Source of the DNA: Candidatus Nomurabacteria bacterium
GTDB lineage: Bacteria; Patescibacteriota; Saccharimonadia; Saccharimonadales; Saccharimonadaceae
Length of the DNA stretch: 64,000 nucleotides
Assembly (NCBI GenBank): GCA_031257295.1
Contig: JAIROX010000003.1
Location: 1 to 64,000, forward strand
Reading direction: 5' to 3'
Positions 43,511-51,884 of this stretch are shown piece by piece. The notes below the pieces were generated by a model. That model worked only from the letters and a program-made list of their open reading frames with translations, was not told where the DNA came from and made no database searches. Made by a program: the position numbers and the translations under genes. Each line of letters opens with the position of its first letter. The first letter of the stretch is position 1.

Positions 43511-43584
43511 TGGAGGCACCTGCGGGAGTTGCACCCGCCTACGCGGTTTTGCAGACCGCTGCGTAACTGCTCCGCCAAGGCGCC
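43511..43584 (-). tRNA. tRNA-Cys (anticodon GCA)
   Basis: 74 nt; acceptor GGCGCCT/AGGTGCC with one G-T wobble, anticodon loop CTGCAAA, T-arm CGGGTGCAACTCCCG, encoded CCA. It starts 1 nt after the ATPase gene on the opposite strand. Confidence 0.94.
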
Positions 43585-43605
43585 TTGCAACCATTGTATC
43601 AAACC

Positions 43606-43634
43606 TTGCCTTTTTTTACAGAGTTGGCTAAAAT
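43606..43634 (+). promoter_or_regulatory. tRNA-Gly promoter
   Basis: TTGCCT, 17-bp spacer, TAAAAT, 12 nt before the tRNA. It shows that TTGCCT is used as a -35 here, supporting the same hexamer in the G8 promoter at 15293. Confidence 0.7.
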
Positions 43635-43645
43635 ATATCTTGCAT

Positions 43646-43721
43646 GCGGGTGTAGCTCAGTTGATAGAGCGCTTCCTTGCCAAGGAAGAGGTCCAGGGTT
43701 TAAGTCCCTGTACCCGCACCA
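43646..43721 (+). tRNA. tRNA-Gly (anticodon GCC)
   Basis: Acceptor GCGGGTG/TACCCGC, D-arm GCTCAGTTGATAGAGC, anticodon stem CTTCC/GGAAG with loop TTGCCAA, T-arm CAGGGTTTAAGTCCCTG, encoded CCA. Confidence 0.95.
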
Positions 43722-43744
43722 AGGGTTAGACTTCATTAGAATTT

Positions 43745-43766
43745 GACGCTAAATGCGTCATTTTTC
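43745..43766 (+). terminator. Terminator of tRNA-Gly
   Basis: GACGC-TAAAT-GCGTC followed by ATTTTTCG; it overlaps the stop codon of the convergent peptidase gene. Confidence 0.75.
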
Positions 43767-44429
43767 GTTCTGAATTTCTAGCCACCGCCCTTCACTGACG
43801 ACTCTGACTGTGTCTTCATCCACGCTCACCGCGCTGTTGTCATCAACTACATATAGCTTACGCCCATCTAATTCTCGAAGACTTCTTGCGGCATTTTCAA
43901 GATTCTCTTTTCTAATTTTTGGGAAATGCGGGCTATCTAAGTGTGGTACAAACTGGAAATCTACTAGAGAAAGACCGTCTTTTGGTGCGCCATTAAAGTC
44001 TTCATCGAAGAGTTGCTGCACGCTATTTAGAATAGTTGGGCATAGAACGCAGCTGCCGGCGCTCGCACCTACCCAGGTGCGGGTTTTTAATAATCTTGGT
44101 AGTTTGTTCTCAAGCATAGATTCTTTTATGCACTTGCGAAGCCACTGGGTGTTACCGCCCTCGAAGAAAAATATGTCTGCGGCTTCGAACCTTGGTAGCA
44201 GATTTTCTCTTGGTGCGCCGCTAATGTCACAAACGTCGATTTCAAATCCCAGATCTTTAAATTTTGATAAATCCTCAACTAGCCACTCACTCATATTTCC
44301 ACCTTCATAGTTTGATGCGGTGGTGCAGAATAACATCTTCATGCCGGCAAAGTCTTTGCCTACCAGCCTACGTAATTCTTTCTTAATGCTTCCATTCTCA
44401 ATCCCAGCTGAAGTCAATAATAATTTCAT
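43758..44429 (-). CDS. Peptidase E-like (S51) protease
   Basis: 223 aa. GASAGS contains the nucleophile Ser, FFEGGNTQWL is the conserved loop, and PHLDSPHFPKIR supplies the His region of family S51 (dipeptidase E / cyanophycinase fold). It hydrolyses Asp-containing dipeptides in other bacteria. ATG 44429 is chosen because TGCTATGAT on the minus strand ends 8 nt before it (leaderless type); an earlier ATG at 44441 would lie inside the promoter. Confidence 0.85.
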   Translation of the reverse strand: MKLLLTSAGIENGSIKKELRRLVGKDFAGMKMLFCTTASNYEGGNMSEWLVEDLSKFKDLGFEIDVCDISGAPRENLLPRFEAADIFFFEGGNTQWLRKCIKESMLENKLPRLLKTRTWVGASAGSCVLCPTILNSVQQLFDEDFNGAPKDGLSLVDFQFVPHLDSPHFPKIRKENLENAARSLRELDGRKLYVVDDNSAVSVDEDTVRVVSEGRWLEIQNEK

Positions 44430-44558
44430 ATTACTTATCATAGCATATTGAAAAGTAGCCAGAGGTATCGAGATTATAAAATATGCCCAAGCAGGGTGCT
44501 AAAACCTAAGTTTTTTGTTATAATAGTAAGTGTTAAATTAACGGAGGAATAAAACAAA

Positions 44559-45122
44559 ATGATGTGGTTATGGATAATCATTGGCGTAGTTGTTCTGCTA
44601 TTGCTAGTGATTTGGGGGATTTACAACTCGCTTGTCCGCTTGAACGTGCGTGTTGATGAAGCTTGGAGTGATATTACGGTGCAATTGAAATACCGTGCCG
44701 ATTTAATCCCAAATCTTGTTGAAACAGTTAAAGCTTATGCCAAGCACGAGAAAGAAGCTTTTGAAAACGTTACAAAAGCGCGTGCTGGCTTATTAAATCC
44801 AAGTGCTAATGTTAAGGCTGCGGCCGAAGCTGAGAATGCTATGACGAAGGCCCTTAGTGGGCTGTTTGCAATAGCTGAAAACTACCCGGATCTTAAAGCT
44901 AACCAAAACTTTGCCGAATTACAGCGTCAACTGCAGGAGGTTGAAGATAAGATCCAAGCTGCACGCCGCTTTTACAATGGTGGCGTTAAAGACCTTAACA
45001 CTAAGGTTAAGCTGTTCCCGAGTAATATTTTTGCTAGTATGTTGGGCTTTAAGGTTCGTGATTTCTTTGAAGTTGAAGATCGTGCTGCCGTCGAGAATGC
45101 ACCAGAAGTTAAATTTGAGTAA
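44559..45122 (+). CDS. lemA: LemA family protein
   Basis: 187 aa. N-terminal transmembrane helix (about 3-23), then the four-helix LemA domain: [80 protein letters not shown]. Function is unclear, but LemA is often encoded next to HtpX, as here (7 nt apart). GGAGGA precedes the start. Confidence 0.93.
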   Translation: MMWLWIIIGVVVLLLLVIWGIYNSLVRLNVRVDEAWSDITVQLKYRADLIPNLVETVKAYAKHEKEAFENVTKARAGLLNPSANVKAAAEAENAMTKALSGLFAIAENYPDLKANQNFAELQRQLQEVEDKIQAARRFYNGGVKDLNTKVKLFPSNIFASMLGFKVRDFFEVEDRAAVENAPEVKFE

Positions 45123-45129
45123 CATATAA

Positions 45130-46005
45130 ATGTACGGTGCAATTGCTGCTAACAAACGTAACACTGCGATTTTTATCGCAGTGTTTGTGGCGTTAATCGG
45201 TGGGATTGGTTGGGTGGTTGGTTATATCAGCGGTGATATGACACTTGGTATTTGGTGCCTGACTATTGCGGCAATCTATGCTTTTACACAATACTTCTTG
45301 GCTAGTAAATTAGCCGTAGCCATGACTGGAGCCAAGAAGATTGATGGGAAACAGGATAACCCACGGCTCTACCATATAGTAGATACGCTGGCTATCACGG
45401 TTGGTATCCCTACGCCAGAGATATACGTTATCAACGATCCGGCACCAAATGCTTTTGCTACTGGCCGTGATCCAAAGCATGCTATTATCGGTGTAACTAC
45501 TGGTTTGCTTGATACTATGGATGACAACGAACTCACCGGTGTGATAGCACATGAAATGAGTCACATTCAAAATTATGACATTCGCTTATCGGCTATAGTG
45601 TTCGGGCTAGTTTGTTTGATTGGTTACATCTCAGATATCGGTTTTAGAGTTTTGGTAGGTGGCGGTGATCGTGACAAGAACCCTATTACCCTAGTGGTCG
45701 GGATAGTGGCGATGATTTTGGCGCCAATAGTTGCTTTGGCGGTACAGATGAGCGTGAGTCGTCAGCGTGAGTATCTTGCAGACAGTTCGGCGGTAATGAT
45801 CACACGCTACCCAGAAGGCATGATTAGCGCCCTAAAAAAACTGGGAGAGTACAAGCAGCCCATGGCTAAACAAAACCCATCTATGAACATGATGTTTATT
45901 AGTGACCCAGACAAGAAGAAGGGGTTCATGAGCCGGATGTTTAGCACTCATCCGCCAATTGAAGATCGTATAGCTCGTTTAGAACAAAATCAAGGAAAGT
46001 TTTAG
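45130..46005 (+). CDS. htpX: HtpX-type M48 membrane protease
   Basis: 291 aa. Zinc motif HEMSHIQN (H-E-x-x-H) with a downstream Glu ligand in QREYLADSSAV, two N-terminal and two central transmembrane helices, and a C-terminal STHPPIEDRIARL segment typical of HtpX. It degrades misfolded membrane proteins. It forms an operon with lemA and the membrane gene at 46006. Confidence 0.94.
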   Translation: MYGAIAANKRNTAIFIAVFVALIGGIGWVVGYISGDMTLGIWCLTIAAIYAFTQYFLASKLAVAMTGAKKIDGKQDNPRLYHIVDTLAITVGIPTPEIYVINDPAPNAFATGRDPKHAIIGVTTGLLDTMDDNELTGVIAHEMSHIQNYDIRLSAIVFGLVCLIGYISDIGFRVLVGGGDRDKNPITLVVGIVAMILAPIVALAVQMSVSRQREYLADSSAVMITRYPEGMISALKKLGEYKQPMAKQNPSMNMMFISDPDKKKGFMSRMFSTHPPIEDRIARLEQNQGKF

Positions 46006-47112
46006 GTGGCTAGACCGAAAAAGAATAACCCGAAAAAACGTCTCAACAAGAGTGCTGCACAAAGCGGCGTTGTAAAAGATACAACATTTAGACAAGGGCT
46101 AGCCGATGGGTTTGAGCGTTCACGCGCCCGAGTTTATGGCCACAAGATGCGCCGCCCTCATCGTAGCTTTCGGTTGACTCGTCGACGAGACTATAACCGC
46201 TCATTCAAGATGCCAGGGTATCTCGGTTTTACAAAGTACGTGCTAGGACAATTACGCAAATCGAAGTGGTCTTTTAGGCTCTTGACTTTATTCTCTGTAG
46301 TGGCGATTGCACTACTAGTTGGCATCATGTCACAAGATATGTACTCATCTTTGCAGGACGCCTTGGCCCAAACTAGCGAAAATATTGTAGGCGGCCAAGT
46401 CGGCGAAGTTGGTAAGGCAGCGTTGCTGCTATTGTCTACGGCTACGACTGGCGGTTTGAACCAATCACCAACAGAAGTTCAGCAAGTCTTCACGGTGTTG
46501 ATATTTATGATAATTTGGTTAACCACGGTATGGCTGCTGCGCAATCAACTATCTGGTAACAAAGTTCGCCTGCGTGACGGCTTGTATAATGCTTGCGCTC
46601 CTTTAATATCTACAGCGTTAGTAGTCTTGGTGCTTTTTGTCCAACTAATTCCAGCTATAGTTGCTCTAGTGGCGTATAGTGCTGCGGTGGCAACCGATTT
46701 CCTGGCCACGCCACTGTATGCAGTAGTGTTTTGGATGGCAGCGGGTGGACTGGGACTATTGTCGTTATTTTTGGTTACAAGTACGATCTTTGCGCTAGTT
46801 GTTGTAACGATACCGGGTATGTACCCATTTGCAGCTATTAAAATATCAGGCGACCTAGTAACTTCTAGACGGCTTCGAGTTATCCTTAGGTTGGTTTGGA
46901 TGGCTTTGAATATTTTGGTTTTCTGGGTTATCACCATGATACCAATTATTATATTTGACAGTTGGTTTAAGGGTGTAGCTGAGTGGGCTTCTGGCTGGCC
47001 AATTGTATCAATTGCACTCTTGATAGTCAGTTCTATGTCGATTATTTTTGCATCAAGCTATATCTATTTGTTGTATAGGAGATTGATTGACGATGCAGCA
47101 GACCCCGCCTAA
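46006..47112 (+). CDS. Multi-pass membrane protein, unknown
   Basis: 368 aa, GTG start directly after the htpX stop. The first 95 residues are strongly basic (many Arg/Lys), then about six hydrophobic helices (near 98-113, 160-175, 195-222, 232-265, 300-320 and 330-352). No recognised domain. Coexpressed with LemA/HtpX and overlapping ligA by 20 nt. The basic N-terminus might contact nucleic acid or the membrane surface; this is speculation. Confidence 0.65.
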   Translation: MARPKKNNPKKRLNKSAAQSGVVKDTTFRQGLADGFERSRARVYGHKMRRPHRSFRLTRRRDYNRSFKMPGYLGFTKYVLGQLRKSKWSFRLLTLFSVVAIALLVGIMSQDMYSSLQDALAQTSENIVGGQVGEVGKAALLLLSTATTGGLNQSPTEVQQVFTVLIFMIIWLTTVWLLRNQLSGNKVRLRDGLYNACAPLISTALVVLVLFVQLIPAIVALVAYSAAVATDFLATPLYAVVFWMAAGGLGLLSLFLVTSTIFALVVVTIPGMYPFAAIKISGDLVTSRRLRVILRLVWMALNILVFWVITMIPIIIFDSWFKGVAEWASGWPIVSIALLIVSSMSIIFASSYIYLLYRRLIDDAADPA

Positions 47113-49102
47113 ATCGGCCACATTGCGCGCTGCTAAGCTGCGTGAACTGGTAGATGATTATCGTTACCATTATCACGTGCTTGATGAAAGTACTATGAGC
47201 GAGGCGGCGGCAGATAGTTTAAAGCACGAACTGGCCGAGCTAGAGGCAAGGTATCCAGAGATCATCACGCCTGATAGCCCGACTCAAAAAGTCGCTGGTG
47301 CGGTGCTACCGGGATTTACTAAAGTTGTCCACCGTACTCCCATGATTTCGCTGGCGGACGTGTTTGATGCTGGCGAGCTAGAAGCTTGGTTGGGGCGAGC
47401 TAAAAAGTTGCAGCCTGATGGTCGGTATGATTTTTTTTGCGATATTAAGATGGACGGCCTGGCTTGCGCGTTGATTTATGAGGATGGATTATTTGTTCAG
47501 GCGGTGACGCGCGGCGACAGCAAAGTTGGTGAAGATGTGACGACGAACGTGCGTACGATCAAAAATGTACCGCTTAGCCTGCGTCAAGCGGTGCCAGGAC
47601 GTACAGAAGTGCGCGGAGAAATAGTGATTTTTAAGGATGATTTTGCCAAGTTGAACGAGCAACGTCGAGCGCATAGTGAACCAGAGTTCGCAAACCCACG
47701 CAACTTAGCAGCTGGCACGATTCGTCAGTTGGATCCTAAGGTTGTGGCAGGGCGTCCACTTAGATTTATAGCCTATGACCTGATGCGCGACGATACTAAC
47801 GAGGTGCTAACCTATGCCTCTGCTTATCAGACTTTAACTAAGCTTGGTTTTGCGACTAGTGGCCAGCAAAAACTTTGTAAGGACCTGTATAGCGTGATGG
47901 AGCTTGTGAAAGATCTAGAAAAACGGCGCGAAAATCTACCGTTTAACACAGATGGTATGGTTGTTAAGATTAACGATCGCAAACTATATGCTAGCCTCGG
48001 TGTGGTTGGTAAGAGCCCGCGTGCGGCTGTGGCCTATAAATACCCGGCTGAAGAAGCAACTACGGTCGTGAAAGACATCGTAGTTTCGATTGGGCGAACG
48101 GGCGCAGCGACTCCGGTGGCTGTTTTTGACCCTGTGCAAGTGGCCGGCACAGTTGTGCAGCACGCCTCGCTTCACAATGCTGATGAGATCGCGCGGCTTG
48201 ATGTGCGTATTGGTGACACGGTGGTTGTATATAAAGCGGGTGATATTATCCCGCAGATTAATAGGGTTTTGACTGAGCTGCGACCAAAAGACTCCAGGGT
48301 GTTTAATTATGAAAAAGCCTTAAAACATCAATATCCGGGTTTGGAATTCGAGCGATCAGAAGGCGAGGTAGTTTACCGCGTAAAAGGTGAGACATCCGAT
48401 CTAATCTTGAAGCGTGCCGTGCAGTACTATGCTAGTAGGCCAGCACTCAATATCCGTGGCCTAGGTGAAAAAAATGTGGTTGCCTTGGTTGATGCCGGGT
48501 TGGTGCATGATGTTGCCGATCTTTATGCACTGACGGTTGATCAAGTCTTTCGGCTGGAACGTTTTGCGGCACTTTCAGCACAAAACTTAGTAAATGCTGT
48601 GTTAGCCAGTAAACGGCCGACATTCAGCCGTTTCATAACTGCCCTTGGCATCCGGCATGTTGGCGCACAAACGGCTATTGACTTAGCTGGTCACTTTAAG
48701 AGTTTAGATAGTTTCATGACTGCTACAATTGAAGAACTTGAAGGTATAGATGGTATCGGCGGAATCGTGGCGGAGTCGATTATGGGTTGGGTGAGTGATG
48801 ATGATAACGTCGCGCTGGTCAACAAGTTCCGCGAGCTGGGTGTCGAGCCAACCCACGAAGACTCATCATCGAGTAGGTTGGCTGGTAAAAGCTTCGTGAT
48901 AACTGGCGCCTTGGAATCGATGGGCCGCGATGAAGCTGCTGAAAAAGTTCGTGCGCTAGGAGGTACCTTTCAAGGTTCGGTCGGCAAGTCCACAACCTAC
49001 TTGGTGGCTGGTGGTAAGCTTGGCGGCTCTAAGCGCGCTGCCGCTGAAAAGTTCGGTACGAAGGTCATAAACGAGCAAGAGTTTTTGGAGATGGTACAGT
49101 GA
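47093..49102 (+). CDS. ligA: NAD+-dependent DNA ligase, zinc-finger cysteines lost
   Basis: 669 aa. Domain Ia (YRYHYHVLDESTMSEAAADSL), adenylation site CDIKMDGLACAL (Lys of K-x-D-G), NTDGMVVKI and VAYKYPAEE, OB fold (GRTGAATPVAVFDPV, YKAGDIIPQI), HhH domain and C-terminal BRCT (GKSFVITGALESMGRDEA). At the four-Cys zinc finger after the OB fold no cysteine is present (HQYPGLEFERSEGEVVYRV). It seals nicks in replication and repair. An in-frame TTG at 47087 is an alternative start closer to AGGAGA. Confidence 0.95.
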   Translation: MQQTPPKSATLRAAKLRELVDDYRYHYHVLDESTMSEAAADSLKHELAELEARYPEIITPDSPTQKVAGAVLPGFTKVVHRTPMISLADVFDAGELEAWLGRAKKLQPDGRYDFFCDIKMDGLACALIYEDGLFVQAVTRGDSKVGEDVTTNVRTIKNVPLSLRQAVPGRTEVRGEIVIFKDDFAKLNEQRRAHSEPEFANPRNLAAGTIRQLDPKVVAGRPLRFIAYDLMRDDTNEVLTYASAYQTLTKLGFATSGQQKLCKDLYSVMELVKDLEKRRENLPFNTDGMVVKINDRKLYASLGVVGKSPRAAVAYKYPAEEATTVVKDIVVSIGRTGAATPVAVFDPVQVAGTVVQHASLHNADEIARLDVRIGDTVVVYKAGDIIPQINRVLTELRPKDSRVFNYEKALKHQYPGLEFERSEGEVVYRVKGETSDLILKRAVQYYASRPALNIRGLGEKNVVALVDAGLVHDVADLYALTVDQVFRLERFAALSAQNLVNAVLASKRPTFSRFITALGIRHVGAQTAIDLAGHFKSLDSFMTATIEELEGIDGIGGIVAESIMGWVSDDDNVALVNKFRELGVEPTHEDSSSSRLAGKSFVITGALESMGRDEAAEKVRALGGTFQGSVGKSTTYLVAGGKLGGSKRAAAEKFGTKVINEQEFLEMVQ

Positions 49103-49683
49103 GCGATACCGTGTCAATGATCCGTAAAGAAGTCATAGCTCGGTGCAAGTCGCGCGACAACATGCATGGCTACGGAGCCTGGACATATCATATAAAGTCG
49201 GTGGCAGATTGTGCAGTTAAGCTCGCTGAAGCGTGGGGGGGGGTAGATGTAGAAGTGGTTGAGCTAGCGGCTCTATTGCACGACGTAGCATCTGTCACAA
49301 AAGAGGAATATGTTAAAGAACACCACATCTACGGTGCAGAAATTGCGGAGCAGTTACTAACAGATTATAATTATCCAGAGGACAAGATAGAATTGATTAA
49401 AAAATGTATTTTGAACCACCGCGGCAGCCGGCCGCGATCCAAGGTGACGATTGAAGAGATCATCATCGCAGATGCTGACGCTATGGCGCACTTTGATAAT
49501 ATCCCCTCGTTGTTCAGCTTAGTTTACAAAGAAAGGCAAATGTCGATTGATGACGGTGCGCGTTTCGTTAAAGAAAAACTGCAGAGAAGTTACGACAAAC
49601 TAAGTGACAATTCAAAAAGGCTATATCGAAGAAGGTACGATGAAGCTATGAGTATATTTGGTAATCTGGAAAAACAGCCTTAA
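49099..49683 (+). CDS. HD-domain phosphohydrolase with internal G9 tract
   Basis: 194 aa, GTG start overlapping the ligA stop. H...HD...D metal-site residues appear in MHGYGAWTYHIKSVADCA, LAALLHDVASV and ADADAMAHFDN, as in HD-superfamily (YfbR/RNase Y-like) phosphohydrolases. Codons for AWGGV contain nine consecutive G (49235-49243). The present length keeps the frame open; a one-base change would truncate the protein near residue 50. Substrate unknown. Confidence 0.82.
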   Translation: MSDTVSMIRKEVIARCKSRDNMHGYGAWTYHIKSVADCAVKLAEAWGGVDVEVVELAALLHDVASVTKEEYVKEHHIYGAEIAEQLLTDYNYPEDKIELIKKCILNHRGSRPRSKVTIEEIIIADADAMAHFDNIPSLFSLVYKERQMSIDDGARFVKEKLQRSYDKLSDNSKRLYRRRYDEAMSIFGNLEKQP

Positions 49684-49694
49684 TATAGGCTCAG

Positions 49695-49856
49695 ATGTTG
49701 TATACTAAGGAAAGTAATAAAAGAGTTAGCACGGCACTAGGTAAATTGCAAAAGATAGGTATCAAGCCAATGAAGCGTAGTATAGTCGATGTGTTGGATG
49801 ATACGCCGGCCGAGAAGGAGGCCAGGAGTACTTATGGGAAAAACTGTCAAATTTGA
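49695..49856 (+). CDS. Possible small protein (53 aa)
   Basis: The ORF from ATG 49695 to TGA 49854 encodes a Lys/Arg-rich peptide beginning MLYTKESNKRVSTALGKLQK, with a later SIVDVLDDTPAEKEARSTYG. Composition looks coding. It overlaps the following gene by 23 nt, allowing coupling. However it lacks a Shine-Dalgarno, and TATACT at 49701-49706 may be a -10 box instead, in which case only a 28-residue ORF from 49770 would be transcribed. No family recognised. Confidence 0.35.
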   Translation: MLYTKESNKRVSTALGKLQKIGIKPMKRSIVDVLDDTPAEKEARSTYGKNCQI

Positions 49857-50904
49857 TATATCCGCCTGGCGACAGCCGCTTAAGCACCAGGATTTCAGAG
49901 TGTTTTACAAAGCAGAGTCGACACCATTCTTTAAGCGCCAAGGTGTGTTGGTGTTCCTTGGGCTGATAATCGCGCCATTAGCAATCGGAACATTAGACCT
50001 CTTTGTTTTGCCGTGGTTGATGAACGGATCGTCAATGCCACAAATAGTACACCTATGGTTCTTGGCGGTTACAGTTTTTGCGGTGGCCGCCTCGTTGTGT
50101 TTTATGCGCATATCTCGTCGAGAAGTGCGTTTGGCTAAGTTTTGTCGGGTGAATGAGCTAGCGTATCGCTCTAAGGTGCGAGACCTGCGCATTGACGGCG
50201 CACCATTCTTAAACAATCACACTTCGTTAACAGCACCACTCGTGTCTGGTGTTTTTGACGGTGAAAAGTTTACGCTCGGCCGTTACTCTGTTATCAATGA
50301 AGACCGCGAATCAAATGTCCAGGTACGTCGCCCATTCACCTTCGCGCTCTCAAGTTTGCCACGTAGCGTGCCGCATATTATTTTAAAAAACCGTCGTTCC
50401 CGCATCATCCCGCTCATCGGTGCAACCAGCGCCAACGCCAAGCTTACGCTCGAGGGCGACTATAGTGACAAGTTCACTCTTATTTGTCCGAAGAATTACG
50501 AGCAAGATGCTCTTCGTATTTTTACACCCGACGTCATAGCGGCTGTTTACGATTTTGCTCCTGATGCCGAAATTGAGCTAGTCGATAACAGACTGTTCAT
50601 CTATACGCGCGACGGCAAGGCCCTGCGCTACCCCGAGAAAATGATGCAATTATTTGGCTTGCTGGCACGGCTTGACAGCTATTTCGACAGGCAAGCCGAG
50701 CGTTATCGTGATGACTTTGCCAAGCCTGGGTCAAACGTAGCAACGACTGCCCAGCGGCTAAATCTCAATAACATATCAATTCTCACGCTGCTGTGGTCCG
50801 TGCCAGTTTTCACACTGGTGGCGTTCCAGTTCCTGCGACTGCTTGGCGTACAGCCCTTCACCGATTGGTTTAACTTTTTAGTTAAACATCTATTTGGTGG
50901 CTAA
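49834..50904 (+). CDS. Membrane protein of unknown function
   Basis: 356 aa. Two adjacent hydrophobic helices near 40-60 and 70-88, a central soluble region of about 220 residues with GVFDGEKFTLGRYSVINED (loosely like DUF3137 proteins), and a third helix near 320-340. ATG 49834 is preferred for its AGGAG; an upstream in-frame start exists at 49789. It is the last gene of the ligA run and converges with 50910-51221. Confidence 0.65.
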   Translation: MGKTVKFDISAWRQPLKHQDFRVFYKAESTPFFKRQGVLVFLGLIIAPLAIGTLDLFVLPWLMNGSSMPQIVHLWFLAVTVFAVAASLCFMRISRREVRLAKFCRVNELAYRSKVRDLRIDGAPFLNNHTSLTAPLVSGVFDGEKFTLGRYSVINEDRESNVQVRRPFTFALSSLPRSVPHIILKNRRSRIIPLIGATSANAKLTLEGDYSDKFTLICPKNYEQDALRIFTPDVIAAVYDFAPDAEIELVDNRLFIYTRDGKALRYPEKMMQLFGLLARLDSYFDRQAERYRDDFAKPGSNVATTAQRLNLNNISILTLLWSVPVFTLVAFQFLRLLGVQPFTDWFNFLVKHLFGG

Positions 50905-50909
50905 CGCTT

Positions 50910-51221
50910 CTAGCCTAAAATATTTAGTAGGTTTAACGGGCCTGTGTCGACACCAAAGGCTGGTAAAATCACCATCACTACACCAGCCGCTAGCACTAGC
51001 AGCGTGACGATCAGTGCGATCTTGCTCAGAATGTGGCCATCACGTTTTTCTTCAGGCACTTTCATGACTGGCAAGATAATCTTGCTAACCAAAAAGTCCA
51101 AGATACCATAAACGATACCGGTGGCTGCGGCTACAACAATTATCGCAATAATTATCGCACCGATTGGGTTGCTGGCGTCGATTTTGACTCGGGCGCCGAA
51201 TTGAGTTAATGTGTTGATCAT
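50910..51221 (-). CDS. Small two-helix membrane protein, unknown
   Basis: 103 aa. Helices near 20-45 and 68-88 are joined by a charged loop (MKVPEEKRDGH). Preceded by AAGGAA. It lies 47 nt after the unknown gene 51269-51799 and likely shares its transcript. No domain recognised. Confidence 0.6.
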   Translation of the reverse strand: MINTLTQFGARVKIDASNPIGAIIIAIIVVAAATGIVYGILDFLVSKIILPVMKVPEEKRDGHILSKIALIVTLLVLAAGVVMVILPAFGVDTGPLNLLNILG

Positions 51222-51268
51222 GTCTTATTTCCTTTTTTTAAGTTTCATGTTCAGTTTATAAGCTAGTT

Positions 51269-51799
51269 TTATGCCTTAGCTTTTGTCAGTACCTTTATGA
51301 ATTCACCGGCGCTATTTTTGATGTAGAATACGTACGCGGCTTCAGCGGCAGCCCGGCCGTTGGCGTCGAAGTATAGGATGGTGTGCTGAAAAGTTCGTAC
51401 ATTGCCCAAGCCATCGGCGAGATGGTGAACTAATAACGGTGCGTCACCTTTTTTGTTGACTGGGTGACCAGCTGGTGGCACTAGTGGCTCAAAGCCTACC
51501 AACCAGCCGCGATCTTCGGCTTTCATCTGCTCCTTGGTTAAAGTTGCAGCGCGCGTAGATAATTCGTTCAGGACTTTATCGGATAGCTCGCTGCCGTCAT
51601 TCGTGAAAGCGTAAATTATATAGTCGACACCAGTATCATTCGACCGGGCCACGGGCGTAACCGCAAAAACACCTTTAGTATCAGCGTCGCGCCAAGCTGC
51701 CTCGGCAAGTTTGGCCTTTTTACCAAAACCACCCTTAAAATACTTCTTAAAACCTTTAGAGTCTATCAACTCTTGTTCAATTTTCTGTGATTTTTCCAC
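51269..51799 (-). CDS. Soluble protein of unknown function
   Basis: 176 aa, GTG start 8-9 nt after a strong GGAGGTG. No signal peptide or transmembrane segment. Alternating strands and helices (VDYIIYAFTNDGSELSDKVLNEL, LVHHLADGLGNVRTFQHTILYF) suggest a compact alpha/beta fold. No family recognised. The strong Shine-Dalgarno suggests high translation. Confidence 0.65.
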   Translation of the reverse strand: MEKSQKIEQELIDSKGFKKYFKGGFGKKAKLAEAAWRDADTKGVFAVTPVARSNDTGVDYIIYAFTNDGSELSDKVLNELSTRAATLTKEQMKAEDRGWLVGFEPLVPPAGHPVNKKGDAPLLVHHLADGLGNVRTFQHTILYFDANGRAAAEAAYVFYIKNSAGEFIKVLTKAKA

Positions 51800-51884
51800 G
51801 ATAGTTGCACCTCCTTCAACTACACATTAATACGCAACTAACCATATAGTATTTTACGTAAACGAACAAGCTGAGGCTGGGGGT

